A DNA stretch of 32,020 nt from Dehalococcoidia bacterium (GCA_022822855.1 JAJDYG010000020.1:1-32020), one strand, 5' to 3'. Positions 1 through 8,795 are shown, numbered from the stretch's first letter. A program made the numbers and translations. Notes: generated from the sequence alone by a model not told the origin.

Positions 1-84
1 TCACCTCGATGCTCGCGCGTGAGTCCGCCCGCTCCACCGTTGAGCCAAGGACGACGGCGTTGCTGCTCCCAAGCCTCGAGGTCT

Positions 85-106
85 GGGCCCCGTGTCAAGC
101 ACGGGG
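85..106 (-). repeat. Hairpin repeat, CTTGA-loop family
   Basis: Read on the minus strand this is a 19-bp hairpin, CCCCGTG-CTTGA-CACGGGG (88-106), followed by GCCC. The same hairpin occurs on the plus strand at 31124, 31289 and 31458, there also followed by CCCAGAGC. This copy lies at the far end of the window in opposite orientation. The first 226 bases otherwise show no convincing gene. Confidence 0.8.
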
Positions 107-185
107 CAACGTGGAATGAGCCTAGTGTGAACACGCCCTAGGCCCGCGCCGCGAACCGGGCGGCACACGTCACAGCTCCACGAGC

Positions 186-226
186 GGCTCCCCTCCAGGG
201 GAGCCGTCGTGGTTTAATCTGTTGTC
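186..226 (+). promoter_or_regulatory. Hairpin and possible leaderless promoter
   Basis: A perfect 8-bp stem (186-193 with 198-205) and a 4-nt loop precede a TAATCT hexamer at 215-220. The hexamer sits exactly 6 nt before the ATG at 227. The same TAnnnT-N6-ATG spacing is seen before 8795 (minus strand) and 19736. This suggests a -10 element driving a leaderless transcript. No clear -35 box and no Shine-Dalgarno sequence are visible. Confidence 0.35.
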
Positions 227-790
227 ATGGTGCAACGGATGCTGGCGCTGGTCCCGGACGAACAGGCGCGCGCGCAGATCGATCTGCTGCGCGCGCTCTA
301 CGACCGCGAACAGGTCGACGCGACGCCGCCGCACATTCCCCTGACCGACCAGTTCGACGACCACTACGGGCTCGAAGACCTTCAGCAGATGCTGGAGATC
401 ATCCTTGGCCTGTTCCATCCCTTCATGCTCGAGCTGGGCGCCCCGCAGTCGTGGTACGACGACGGTGAGCACCTGCTGCAGATGGTCGCCGAACAAGGCG
501 CCGAGGACGCTCAGCGGATCGCGTCCATCGTCTACCGCGATCTCTACCCCGAACAGACTCCGAACGCGCTGATCCGCTCCCGTTCGCCACTCGAGCGCAC
601 GGCGCTCACGGTTGGCCGCTTTCGACGAGAGGCCGAGGCCTTGAGCGCCGCCGAGGCGTTGGCCGCGCAACGCTACTTTCTGGTCGTCACTCATGTGGGC
701 GTGTTTGATGCGGTGGAGCAGTCGGAGGGACCCTCGGGCTGGTCGCTGCGGCGGTCGATGCCGCTTGGTTCGATGATGGCCGACTTCTGA
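227..790 (+). CDS. 2'-5' RNA ligase-like (2H phosphoesterase fold) protein with degraded motifs
   Basis: This 187-residue protein has the layout of the 2H phosphoesterase / 2'-5' RNA ligase superfamily. The first motif region reads PPHIPL (His36), and about 90 residues later ERTALTVGRF matches the second motif, normally PHxTVGRF. In the first motif Thr is replaced by Pro (HIP rather than HIT). In the second the catalytic His is Ala126, while Thr128 and VGRF remain. Family members hydrolyse or ligate 2',5'- and cyclic phosphodiesters on RNA or nucleotides. Losing one of the two paired histidines argues against normal catalysis here, so a binding role or altered chemistry is possible. It precedes the kinase-like gene at 863 by 72 bp. 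The superfamily assignment rests on motif placement and length and is moderately sure. Confidence 0.6.
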   Translation: MVQRMLALVPDEQARAQIDLLRALYDREQVDATPPHIPLTDQFDDHYGLEDLQQMLEIILGLFHPFMLELGAPQSWYDDGEHLLQMVAEQGAEDAQRIASIVYRDLYPEQTPNALIRSRSPLERTALTVGRFRREAEALSAAEALAAQRYFLVVTHVGVFDAVEQSEGPSGWSLRRSMPLGSMMADF

Positions 791-862
791 CAGATTGCTC
801 ATCGCCCGCGTTTCCGGTGGAGTACTCTGACCGTGCCGTGACTTCAGTCGGGGAGGTGTGCG

Positions 863-1564
863 ATGCCGGTCGTGACCGTATCCAGCCAGTACGGAGCCGG
901 AGCGCGCGATGTCTCGCGACGCCTGAGCCGAGATCTGGGCCTCGAGTACATCGATCAGACGGTGCTGGTCGATGCTTCTCGGCAACTCGGCCGCACGGTC
1001 TCGGAGGTAGCGGAGAAGGATGAGCGGACCGACTCGCTCCGCGCCCGACTGGGTCATTTCCTGCAACGCGCCCTGGAACGCTCCGCCGCCGGCGGTGCGA
1101 TCGACCCGATGCTCGGCTCGGGCAACCTGGAGCTGATGCTCTCGCAGAGTTACCAGGAACTGACCGAGAGCGGCTCCGGAGTGGTCGACGACCGCGCGAT
1201 CCTCGCGACGACGTCGCAGATCATGGAGTCGATCGCCCAGCGCGGCAACGTGGTGATCATCGGTCGCGGCAGTCAGATGGTGCTGCGCGACATGCCCGAC
1301 GCAACGCACGTGCAGCTCGTCGCCAGCCCCGAGGTCTCGTTGTCCCGAGTGCAGGAGTGGGAAGGCCTCGACGAGGTGATGGCGGCGCGCAGCATCGAGG
1401 AATTCAACAAGGGCCGCGCCGCGTTCCACCAGAAGTTCTGGAACGTCGATGTCTGGTCGCCGCTGCTGTACGACGTGGTGATCAACACCACGCACCTGAC
1501 CTACGTCCAGGCGGCGCAGTTGATTGCGACTGTGATCGAGAAGAAGGCGGCCGCGGCGGTCTGA
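863..1564 (+). CDS. Cytidylate kinase-like family protein
   Basis: This 233-residue protein resembles the cytidylate-kinase-like family of P-loop kinases. It opens with VVTVSSQYGAGARDVSRRL, the family's variant nucleotide-binding loop (usually QYGSGG), followed by LGLEYID. A glycine-rich stretch near residue 130 (NVVIIGRGSQMVL) and the C-terminal YDVVINTTHLTYVQAAQLI also match family patterns. Members are presumed cytosolic phosphotransferases; many have no proven substrate and they are distinct from housekeeping Cmk. A good Shine-Dalgarno (GGGAGG) lies about 7 nt before the ATG, and a TACTCT hexamer lies near 833. It converges on the minus-strand gene ending at 1571 with only 6 bp between, so read-through antisense transcription is likely. 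Confidence 0.75.
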   Translation: MPVVTVSSQYGAGARDVSRRLSRDLGLEYIDQTVLVDASRQLGRTVSEVAEKDERTDSLRARLGHFLQRALERSAAGGAIDPMLGSGNLELMLSQSYQELTESGSGVVDDRAILATTSQIMESIAQRGNVVIIGRGSQMVLRDMPDATHVQLVASPEVSLSRVQEWEGLDEVMAARSIEEFNKGRAAFHQKFWNVDVWSPLLYDVVINTTHLTYVQAAQLIATVIEKKAAAAV

Positions 1565-1570
1565 CCTCGA

Positions 1571-1846
1571 TTAGGTGACGAGGGAGCGCAGGACGTCTTC
1601 GGCTGCGATCAGGCGCGGGGCCATGCCGAACGGTCCGTGGATCTGTAGGCCTTCGGCGTCGAGCGCTTCCCTTGGGCCGATCGCTTCCCGGTAGCTGGTC
1701 ATCACCGGATGATCTTCACCCACGGCGTCGGCCAGCAGTTCCTCGGTCGAGTCACGCCAGCGCATGAAGTCCTCGGTCGTCGGACCGATGGCGCGGATGT
1801 AGCGCGAGCGTTCCAGCACTTCGGCAATCTGATCGTTCAGGCTCAT
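1571..1846 (-). CDS. Small hypothetical protein
   Basis: A 91-residue acidic soluble protein with no signal peptide or membrane segment. I do not recognise a family. It has the sequence feel of a mostly helical N-terminal half (MSLNDQIAEVLERSRYIRAI) and a C-terminal half rich in Ala, Glu and Leu. It begins 24 bp after the end of rimI on the same strand, so the two are probably co-transcribed. The stop codon lies 6 bp from the end of the convergent kinase-like gene. Coding potential is supported by gene-like codon use and the tight fit between neighbours, not by homology. Confidence 0.55.
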   Translation of the reverse strand: MSLNDQIAEVLERSRYIRAIGPTTEDFMRWRDSTEELLADAVGEDHPVMTSYREAIGPREALDAEGLQIHGPFGMAPRLIAAEDVLRSLVT

Positions 1847-1870
1847 GGCGAAGAGTGTATCGCAGCTTCC

Positions 1871-2440
1871 TCAGCCGACCGGCCACTGCTCATCGAGCGT
1901 GCCGCCGCGATCGTCCCAGCGCAGTTTGAGACCTCCGGGCCAAATGTCGGCGGCTCGCGTCCAGGAGGAATGGTCGACCTGTTGCGGCGTCAAAACGCCC
2001 ATCAGGACGCCATCCTCGCGTGGATTCGAGTAGAGATTGCGCCTGATCGCCTCGTCGATGAATCCGCGACTCCGGTAGAGCGACCGCGCCACGTGGTTCG
2101 ATTCCCGCACTTCCAGTTGAACGACCTGGCAATCAAGCCGTTGAGCGAGCCTCAGGACGCAGTTGAGCAGCAGCGCTCCTAACCCCTCTCCCTGTCGCTC
2201 AGGGTCGACGGCGAAGGTGCAGAGATGCAGCTGATCCACGACGTGCCAGGTCCCGAAGTAGCCGAGCAGCTCTCGCTCCGCGCCAACGAGGACGTAGAAG
2301 ATGCTGATCGGTGAATCGGTCAGCTCACCGGCGAAGTAACGGCGGCTCCAGCCCGAAGCGCCGAAGGCCCTGGCGTCGAGATCGGCGACCGGATCGAGAT
2401 CGTCCAGGGTCATCGGTCGGAGCATCAGGTGAGCGTTCAT
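1871..2440 (-). CDS. rimI: RimI-like GNAT N-acetyltransferase
   Basis: A GCN5-related N-acetyltransferase of the RimI type. RimI acetylates the N-terminal alanine of ribosomal protein S18 with acetyl-CoA; in bacteria of this kind it may also modify other N termini. The acetyl-CoA loop is DPERQGEGLGALLL, and the RimI hallmark LEVRESNHVARSLYRSRGF follows. The end RRNLYSNPREDGVLM matches the family's Y...EDA.xM pattern. The frame stays open upstream to a TTG at 2515, but the ATG at 2440 gives the usual RimI N terminus (LRPMTLDDLD follows), so I prefer it; a further ATG lies at 2425. A TACTCT hexamer inside the upstream extension could be its promoter. It heads a two-gene unit with the small protein ending at 1571. 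Confidence 0.8.
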   Translation of the reverse strand: MNAHLMLRPMTLDDLDPVADLDARAFGASGWSRRYFAGELTDSPISIFYVLVGAERELLGYFGTWHVVDQLHLCTFAVDPERQGEGLGALLLNCVLRLAQRLDCQVVQLEVRESNHVARSLYRSRGFIDEAIRRNLYSNPREDGVLMGVLTPQQVDHSSWTRAADIWPGGLKLRWDDRGGTLDEQWPVG

Positions 2441-2538
2441 CTTTGGCCGGATGCCGGTCTGGACTTGTCTAGCGGGATGATTCTCCGTCAGAGTAGGCTC
2501 GTGAGTCGCGGACAACTGAGCTGGGAAGGAGCCCGGAC

Positions 2539-2544
2539 TATACT
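2539..2544 (+). promoter_or_regulatory. Candidate -10 box for the ABC exporter operon
   Basis: TATACT lies in the divergent gap between rimI (minus) and the ABC exporter (plus), 79 nt before the GTG start at 2624. It is the best -10 match there. A convincing -35 box at 16-18 bp is not visible. Confidence 0.35.
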
Positions 2545-2623
2545 GCGGGTGAGTTATGACTGAGTTTCAGCGGCGCGCCGACGCCGGGGCGATGCAAGAG
2601 TTCCGCCCGGTCGGGAGCCGAAA

Positions 2624-4498
2624 GTGACCGCCCTGACAGCCGATGTCCAGACCAGCCGGCGCATCCGCGTGCCCGTGTCGATCCTGGTCATTGCCCGCGT
2701 GATGCGATTTGCCCTGCCCTACTGGAAGGGCCTGTCGGTCACCGCAGTCGCCATTTTGGCGACAGCAGGGTTCGCGATTTCGACACCGTGGCTGCTGCGC
2801 TGGGCGATCGACACCGCCATATCGACCGAGTTGGTCAACGGCAACACCGTGATCGCGATCACCGGTTGGCTCGTGGCCGTGGGCGGCCTTGCGCTGGTAG
2901 GTGCCGCCGTGCTGCGCGGCACCTCGATGTTCGTCCAGCGATACCTCGCCGAGTGGGTCGGTCAGACGGTCGCCTACGACCTGCGCAATGCGATCTACCA
3001 GCGACTGCAGACGCTCTCATTCCGCTTCCACGACGGCGCAGAGACCGGGCAGATCATGGTCCGCGCGACGCAGGACGTCGAGGTCGTGCGGATGTTCATC
3101 AACTTCGGCGGCGTGCAGTTGACCTTCACGCTGGTCCTGGGGATCGCCACGCTGGTGATCATGCTGCTGATCAACTGGCCGCTCGCGCTGATGGTCTGGG
3201 GACTGATGGTGATCATCGCCGCGCGTTCAGCCTTCGTCGCGCGGCGGCTGCGACCGATCTGGAACGACGTGCAAGAGTCGCAGGCGCAACTGGGGACAGT
3301 ACTGCAGGAAGCGCTGTCCGGGATTCGAGTCGTCAAGGCGTTTGGCCGTTCGGAGTTCGAGGGTCAGAAGTTCGGCCGAGCCGCAGGTTGGCTGCAGCAA
3401 CGCTCGTACGACGCCTCCATGGTGCAGGCGGTCAACATGCCGCTGATGACGATGCTCGGCGCGGCGGCGATCGTGCTGACGATCTGGTACGGCGGCCGCG
3501 AGGTGGTGAATGGCAACTTCACCGTCGGTGAGTTGACGATGTTCCTGATGTTCCTGACCATCCTGCAGATGCCGATTCGCGGTCTCGGCTGGATGGTGAT
3601 GATGGTCCCGCGAGCAGCGACCGCCGGCATGCGGATCTTTGAGATTCTCGACCAGGAATCGGAAGTTCAGGACAATCCCGACGCTGTAGCGCCGGCCAAT
3701 CCCCAGGGGCACGTGAAGTTTGAAGGCGTCAGTTTCGCCTACGATCCTCGCTCGCCGGTGCTGGGCAACATCGAGTTCGAGGCCAAGCCGGGCGAACTGA
3801 TCGCGTTGCTCGGGCTGACCGGCAGCGGAAAAACGACCGTGGTCAACTTGATCCCGCGCTTCTACGACGTCAGCACCGGGCAGGTCACATTCGACGGCCA
3901 GGATGTCCGCGATTGGCCGCTCGAGGCGTTGCGTCAGCAGGTGGCGATTGTGCAGCAGGAGGTCTTCCTGTTCGCGGCGTCGCTCAAGGAAAACATCGCC
4001 TACGGACGTCCCGACGCGACGGATGAGGAGATCGAAGCGGCCGCCAAGCTGGCCCGGATCCATCACTTCATCAACCGCTTGCCCGAGAAGTACGACACCT
4101 GGGTCGGTGAGCGCGGCGCGAATTTCTCGGGTGGACAGAAGCAGCGCATCGCGATCGCTCGCGCCCTCCTGATGGACCCGCGGGTGCTGATCTTCGATGA
4201 CTCCACGTCGTCCGTCGATGCCGCAACGGAGTTTGAGATCCAACAGGCGATGGCCGCGCTGATGCGTGGCCGCACGACCTTCGTCATTGCTCACCGTCTG
4301 CGCTCCCTGCGTGAAGCGGATCAGATTCTGGTCCTCGACCAGGGCAAGATCGTGCAGCGCGGCAAGCACGACGAATTGCTAGAGCAGGGCGGCCTGTACC
4401 GAGAGATTTACGAACTGGAGCTGCGCGATCAGGAGTCGGCCCGGACGCAGGAGGCCGAGCCGGTCGAGTCGGTCGCGGCAGCGGGCGGGAGCGGCTAG
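2624..4498 (+). CDS. ABC exporter half-transporter, subunit with degenerate ATPase site
   Basis: A 624-residue fused membrane/ATPase half-transporter of the multidrug/lipid exporter class. Six transmembrane helices fill roughly residues 20-320. The nucleotide-binding domain carries Walker A GLTGSGKT (397-404), signature FSGGQ (501-505), Walker B ending D525-D526, and the H-loop His557. The catalytic Glu after Walker B is Asp526, the hallmark of the non-catalytic site in heterodimeric exporters such as TM287/288 and BmrCD. The start is a GTG with a GGGAG Shine-Dalgarno 6 nt upstream. The stop codon is directly followed by the ATG of the second subunit, so the two are translationally coupled and should form one heterodimer. 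The substrate cannot be told from sequence. Confidence 0.92.
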   Translation: MTALTADVQTSRRIRVPVSILVIARVMRFALPYWKGLSVTAVAILATAGFAISTPWLLRWAIDTAISTELVNGNTVIAITGWLVAVGGLALVGAAVLRGTSMFVQRYLAEWVGQTVAYDLRNAIYQRLQTLSFRFHDGAETGQIMVRATQDVEVVRMFINFGGVQLTFTLVLGIATLVIMLLINWPLALMVWGLMVIIAARSAFVARRLRPIWNDVQESQAQLGTVLQEALSGIRVVKAFGRSEFEGQKFGRAAGWLQQRSYDASMVQAVNMPLMTMLGAAAIVLTIWYGGREVVNGNFTVGELTMFLMFLTILQMPIRGLGWMVMMVPRAATAGMRIFEILDQESEVQDNPDAVAPANPQGHVKFEGVSFAYDPRSPVLGNIEFEAKPGELIALLGLTGSGKTTVVNLIPRFYDVSTGQVTFDGQDVRDWPLEALRQQVAIVQQEVFLFAASLKENIAYGRPDATDEEIEAAAKLARIHHFINRLPEKYDTWVGERGANFSGGQKQRIAIARALLMDPRVLIFDDSTSSVDAATEFEIQQAMAALMRGRTTFVIAHRLRSLREADQILVLDQGKIVQRGKHDELLEQGGLYREIYELELRDQESARTQEAEPVESVAAAGGSG

Positions 4499-6511
4499 AT
4501 GGGCATGATGGGCGGCGGCATGGCCGGCGGTTGGACCTCCAACCTGGGCGGCGGCGGACACGGTCCGCGCAGCGCCTGGGCGAGTTCCTCCTCGATGTCC
4601 GACGGCTGGGACAAGGAGTACGGATCGCTCTACAACCCCCGACTGGTGCGCCGCTTCGGCCGCTACATCGGACCGCACAAGAAGCGGCTGCTGGCGGCGA
4701 TTATCGCCAACGCGATCTTCGCGGTCGCGTTTAACATCCAGGTCCTGGTCGTCTACCAGGCGCTCCAGGGAGCGCTTGAAAACGGGATCCTCTCAGAACT
4801 CGACCGGATCGCGCTCGCCTTCGGCGTAATCGTGCTGGTCTCGTGGGGGGCGGAGTTCCTGCGCCAATGGCTGATGGCCAATGTCGGACATCCAATCCTG
4901 AGACGTATGCGTCAGGAGGTCTTCGATCATCTGATGCGGCTGGAGCATCGCTTCTATGACCGGGGCGAGGTGGGCGCGATCATGTCGCGGGTCACTTCCG
5001 ACGTCCAGGTGCTGCAAGAGATGCTGACTTCCGGCGTGCTGACCGTGATCGGCGACATCTTCGGCCTGGTGATCATCATGGCCGTGATGTTGTTCATTGA
5101 TTGGCAACTGGCCCTCGTTTCCTTCGCCGTGTTGCCGATCCTGATCATTTCGATGGCCTGGTGGAGCAAGCGCGCGCGGATGGCGTTCCTGGAGACTCGC
5201 GTCGCGATCGCAGCCGTCAACTCGACCCTGAACGAAGACCTCAACGGCGTCCGAGTCGTGCAGAGTCTGAATCGCGAGTCGGAGAATGCCAAGCGGTTCG
5301 ACCGGATCAACAACTGGAACCTTCGCGCGACCCGCAAGGCCGGACTGCTCTCGGCGGCGATCATGCCGTTGGTCGAAATCCTGATTGCACTCGCGACCGC
5401 GCTAATCATCGTGGTGGCGGCAGTCCGGCTCAGCGGCGGCGGACTGGAAGAGGCAGCCGGCGTCGCGGCGATTATCGCCTTCGCGATCGGCATCCAGCGA
5501 TTCTTCGACCCGGTCCGGGACCTGGTGCTGCAGTACACGATGTTCCAGCGCGCGATGGCCGGGGCGGAGCGCGTGTTCGAAGTGCTCGACACCGAGCCCG
5601 AGATCGAGGACTCCGCCGACGCGCAGGACCTGCCGGACATTGCCGGTCACGTGCATTTCGACAATGTCTCGCTGGAGTACGTCGATGGCGTCCGAGTCCT
5701 GTTCGACCTTGATCTTGAAGTTCAGCCCGGCGAAACGGTCGCCCTGGTCGGCGAGACCGGCGCCGGCAAGACTTCGATCACCTCGCTGATCACCCGCAAC
5801 TATGAAGTGACCGAGGGCGCCGTGCGAATCGATGGGCACGACGTACGCGAAGTGACGCGTGCCTCCCTGGTCCAACGCGTCGGCGTGGTGCTGCAGGATC
5901 CGTTCCTGTTCTCGGGCACGGTGCTAGACAACATCCTCTACGGCAACCTGGAAGCAACCCGCGAACAGGCGATCGCCGCGGCCAAGGTGGTCGGCGCGAA
6001 CGAGTGGATCGAGCGCCTGCCGCAGAGCTACGACACGCCCTTGGCGGAACGCGCGCAGAATCTCTCCATCGGACAGCGCCAGCTCGTGGCCTTCGCCCGC
6101 GCGATCCTCAGCGATCCGCGCATCCTGATCCTCGACGAGGCAACCGCAAACGTCGACTCGCAGACGGAGGCGCTGATCCAGGAGGCGATCGCGCGGGTCA
6201 TGCGCGGCCGGACGGCATTCGTGATCGCGCACCGGCTCTCAACGATTCGCGCCGTCGACCGGATCATCGTGCTGGAGTACGGCCGGATCCTCGAGCAGGG
6301 TTCGCACGAGGAACTCCTCGCCCTGGACGGTCACTACGCGAAGCTGTACCGGATGATGTACGCCGCGCAGGAGTCCGTGGAGTTCGACGAGGATGCTGCG
6401 CTGGCGGTGCTCGATCGAATGCGCGAGCGGCTCGGAGCGAACGGCCGCAACGGCACGAATGGAACCGGCCCATCGGCGGATTCGAACGAGCCGGCGCTGG
6501 CGCTCGACTAG
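4499..6511 (+). CDS. ABC exporter half-transporter, subunit with catalytic Walker B
   Basis: A 670-residue partner of the preceding subunit, starting on the base after its stop codon. An unusual Gly/Met-rich leader (MGMMGGGMAGGW) precedes the membrane domain, about residues 60-370. The ATPase domain has Walker A GETGAGKT (418-425), canonical Walker B D546-E547 and H-loop His578. Its signature is LSIGQ (522-526), with Ile in place of the first Gly of LSGGQ. The altered signature would pair with the Asp-bearing Walker B of the first subunit, giving one degenerate and one working ATP site, as in known asymmetric exporters. A low-complexity Asn/Gly tail ends the protein. The gene converges on ruvB with 6 bp between. 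Confidence 0.92.
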   Translation: MGMMGGGMAGGWTSNLGGGGHGPRSAWASSSSMSDGWDKEYGSLYNPRLVRRFGRYIGPHKKRLLAAIIANAIFAVAFNIQVLVVYQALQGALENGILSELDRIALAFGVIVLVSWGAEFLRQWLMANVGHPILRRMRQEVFDHLMRLEHRFYDRGEVGAIMSRVTSDVQVLQEMLTSGVLTVIGDIFGLVIIMAVMLFIDWQLALVSFAVLPILIISMAWWSKRARMAFLETRVAIAAVNSTLNEDLNGVRVVQSLNRESENAKRFDRINNWNLRATRKAGLLSAAIMPLVEILIALATALIIVVAAVRLSGGGLEEAAGVAAIIAFAIGIQRFFDPVRDLVLQYTMFQRAMAGAERVFEVLDTEPEIEDSADAQDLPDIAGHVHFDNVSLEYVDGVRVLFDLDLEVQPGETVALVGETGAGKTSITSLITRNYEVTEGAVRIDGHDVREVTRASLVQRVGVVLQDPFLFSGTVLDNILYGNLEATREQAIAAAKVVGANEWIERLPQSYDTPLAERAQNLSIGQRQLVAFARAILSDPRILILDEATANVDSQTEALIQEAIARVMRGRTAFVIAHRLSTIRAVDRIIVLEYGRILEQGSHEELLALDGHYAKLYRMMYAAQESVEFDEDAALAVLDRMRERLGANGRNGTNGTGPSADSNEPALALD

Positions 6512-6517
6512 CGATCC

Positions 6518-7591
6518 CTATCCCGACCCCGCTTCGAACAGCGAGCCCTGGTCGGCGGCCGGCTCGTTCGGCGTCAGTCCCAGGTGGCTCCAGGCGGCAG
6601 GCATCGCGACCCTGCCTCTTGGCGTGCGCGCGAGGAACCCGAGCTGGATCAGGTAAGGCTCGTAGACATCCATAACCGTGTCGGCGTCCTCGGCGACCGC
6701 CGCCGCGAGCGTGTCCAGACCGACCGGGCCTCCGTTGAACCCCTCGATCAGCGCTCGCAGCAGTCCGCGGTCATGCTCGTCGAGACCGAGTTCGTCGACG
6801 CGCAAGCCTCGCAGCGCCTCGTCGGCGACCGAATCGGTGATCACGCCGTCGGCCCTGACCTCGGCGAAATCCCGGACACGCCGGAGCAGCCGGTTGGCGA
6901 TTCGCGGCGTACCTCGCGCCCGCTCGGCGAGGGTGCGAGCGCCGGTCGGTTCGAGCTCGATCTCAAGGGCCTCCGCCGAGCGGACGACCACTTGCTCCAG
7001 TTCGTCGGTGCTGTAGAAGTCAAGCCGCTGGACCATGCCAAAGCGGTCGCGTAGGGGCGGCGAGATCATCGCGTAGCGGGTCGTCGCGCCAATCAAGGTG
7101 AAGGGCTTGACCGAGAGCTGCACGCTGCGCGCGGCCGGGCCGCTGCCGATCATCATGAACAGTTGAAAGTCCTCCATCGCCGAGTACAGCACCTCTTCCG
7201 CCGACCGCGGCACTCGATGAATCTCGTCAATGAAGAGCACGTCGTGGGTTTGCATCGTCGTCAGGATGGCGGCGATATCGCCGGCCCGTTGAATCGCCGG
7301 ACCGCTGGTCGGTCGGAGATTGACGCCAAGTTCACGCGCCACAATCCGCGCGAGCGTGGTCTTGCCCAGACCCGGCGGTCCGTAGAGCAGCAGGTGATCG
7401 AGCGCTTCGTCGCGCTGTCTGGCCGCGTCAACCGCGATCCGGATCGCTTCGTGGACGGTCGATTGACCGACAAACTCGTCCAGGCGCGTCGGACGAAGCG
7501 CTCGATCGTGACCGTCGGGCTCCGTCTGGCCCGCGTCGATCACTCGTCCGACGGCAGCCCCCTCGTCGCCGGGGTCGCCCTGGGTGGTCAT
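6518..7591 (-). CDS. ruvB: Holliday junction branch migration helicase RuvB
   Basis: RuvB is the hexameric AAA+ motor that, with RuvA, drives Holliday junction branch migration in recombination and repair. The 357-residue protein has [12 protein letters not shown], Walker [10 protein letters not shown], Walker [10 protein letters not shown], sensor region LIGATTR and the arginine-finger region LRDRFG. A C-terminal winged helix ends in [17 protein letters not shown]. The start codon overlaps the stop of yqeK by 4 bp (ATGA), indicating coupled translation. The acidic N-terminal extension of about 30 residues is unremarkable. The flexible C-terminal tail contains QGSLF (348-352), which resembles a sliding-clamp-binding pentapeptide. 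ruvA and ruvC are not in the window. Confidence 0.96.
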   Translation of the reverse strand: MTTQGDPGDEGAAVGRVIDAGQTEPDGHDRALRPTRLDEFVGQSTVHEAIRIAVDAARQRDEALDHLLLYGPPGLGKTTLARIVARELGVNLRPTSGPAIQRAGDIAAILTTMQTHDVLFIDEIHRVPRSAEEVLYSAMEDFQLFMMIGSGPAARSVQLSVKPFTLIGATTRYAMISPPLRDRFGMVQRLDFYSTDELEQVVVRSAEALEIELEPTGARTLAERARGTPRIANRLLRRVRDFAEVRADGVITDSVADEALRGLRVDELGLDEHDRGLLRALIEGFNGGPVGLDTLAAAVAEDADTVMDVYEPYLIQLGFLARTPRGRVAMPAAWSHLGLTPNEPAADQGSLFEAGSG

Positions 7592-8184
7592 TGGGCTCGC
7601 CGCAGAAATGCGTTGCGGCTGGCAACCGCAAGTGGATGCAGCGCCTGCCCGCTGTTGAGCTGGCTCGTCAGTCGCCGTTCGAGAAACATCGCGGCGGCCG
7701 CATAGAGGTCGTGATCCGCAGCGGCGGCGACGGCCGCTAGCCCGGGATCCCGCTGCACCTTCCGAGGATCGATCTTGTCGGCGATGAAGACGGCCAAGGC
7801 CTCGAGCGAGAACTCGGGGTGCGCGGTGGTGTGAAAGGCAATCGAGGTCAGGATCTCATCATGATCGACACTCATGGTCTCGCGGGCGTAGGCCGCCGCG
7901 AGCGGACCATGCAGGACGATCGGCGCCGCCTCCTCGTCCTCTGTGATTGGTACCCGATAGTGCCGCGAGAGCGCGATCAGTTCGGCGTCCTTGCAATGGC
8001 GAAAGAGGTCGTGGCCGGCGGCAGCCGCCGCGCAGATGTCGCGGTCGAGCTCATGTACTGCAGCCAGGCGTAGCGCACCGCGCTCGACGCGCTTGACGTG
8101 TTTCTGCAGCTTCTCCGGACGGTCGGACATGGCCTCGGCGAATCGGTCGCGAATCGCCGCCGGATCACTGAGCGCGCCGCTCAT
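7588..8184 (-). CDS. yqeK: YqeK-type HD-domain Ap4A hydrolase
   Basis: A 198-residue HD-domain protein matching YqeK, the symmetrical Ap4A hydrolase that splits diadenosine tetraphosphate to two ADP. Visible metal-site features are His29 (HVKRVE), the HD pair His58-Asp59 (GHDLFRH), [12 protein letters not shown], and [10 protein letters not shown] followed by IADKIDP. These follow the order of the family. The HD motif lacks the usual following lysine (HDxxK becomes HDLFR). It overlaps the upstream membrane-protein gene and downstream ruvB by 4 bp each, so all three are translated as one operon. In many bacteria yqeK sits beside nadD and rsfS; neither is here. Confidence 0.85.
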   Translation of the reverse strand: MSGALSDPAAIRDRFAEAMSDRPEKLQKHVKRVERGALRLAAVHELDRDICAAAAAGHDLFRHCKDAELIALSRHYRVPITEDEEAAPIVLHGPLAAAYARETMSVDHDEILTSIAFHTTAHPEFSLEALAVFIADKIDPRKVQRDPGLAAVAAAADHDLYAAAAMFLERRLTSQLNSGQALHPLAVASRNAFLRRAQ

Positions 8185-8795
8185 CGGCGGCCTCGGCGCT
8201 TCTTGTCTTCGACCGGCCGCTGCAACTGCACGCCGATGAAGTCCGACACCGCCGTGCCGATGTCCAGCGCCTCCATCTCCGTCGGGAAACGTCCGATCCG
8301 CATCAACTGTCCTTCGGCGAAGGCGATGTGAACGCTGTGCGATCCGCTGAACTGGAGCAATAGAGGCCGCGAGCGCTGATGCTGCATCGTGATCGTCTCC
8401 ACGTCATACAGCTCGAAGCTCCACTGACGATTGACAATCCAGAGCATCGATTGACGTACGCGGGCCATGTCCTCCTGCAGATCGAAGTCGACCTCGAGCA
8501 CATCCCCACCGATCACGCCAAGCACGGCCCAAAGGATGCCGCCGCCGAAGTAGCCGGCCGCAGCGCCGATGATCGCAGCTCCGAGCGGGTCGGATCCGCC
8601 GAACGCGCCCACGGCGATCAGAGCCACGATGCCCGCCGGAATCGCGCCGTAGGCCCAGTTGGGCAACGGCGACCAGAACGTGCGGAGCCGCATCGTATCC
8701 TGATCCGGGTAGGAGAGGCGCACGATGGAAGACCGCGTGTTCGGCGCGACCGGATCAGGGGCTTCGGCTGGGCGTCTACGGCGTCTGCGGGCCAT
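8181..8795 (-). CDS. Hypothetical membrane protein, first gene of the yqeK-ruvB operon
   Basis: A 204-residue protein with a very basic N terminus (MARRRRRRP), two hydrophobic segments at about residues 48-65 and 70-97, and a soluble C-terminal domain of about 100 residues ending in a basic tail (KKRRGRR). The two membrane segments form a hairpin, which would leave both ends on the same, probably cytoplasmic, side. I do not recognise the family. The ATG at 8795 is preceded by TAGCCT exactly 6 nt upstream, suggesting leaderless transcription. A later ATG at 8693 would avoid overlap with the divergent gene at 8725. Its stop overlaps the yqeK start by 4 bp. Confidence 0.7.
   Translation of the reverse strand: MARRRRRRPAEAPDPVAPNTRSSIVRLSYPDQDTMRLRTFWSPLPNWAYGAIPAGIVALIAVGAFGGSDPLGAAIIGAAAGYFGGGILWAVLGVIGGDVLEVDFDLQEDMARVRQSMLWIVNRQWSFELYDVETITMQHQRSRPLLLQFSGSHSVHIAFAEGQLMRIGRFPTEMEALDIGTAVSDFIGVQLQRPVEDKKRRGRR

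Noticed and set aside
170..1495. Long minus-strand frame of 441 codons
   Set aside because: It is antisense to two well-supported genes and has Arg/His/Asp-rich shadow composition.
2094..2104. GTTCGATTCCC resembling a tRNA T-arm
   Set aside because: The flanking bases do not form the 5-bp T stem, no acceptor stem or anticodon arm fits, and the stretch codes for the conserved RimI segment on the minus strand.
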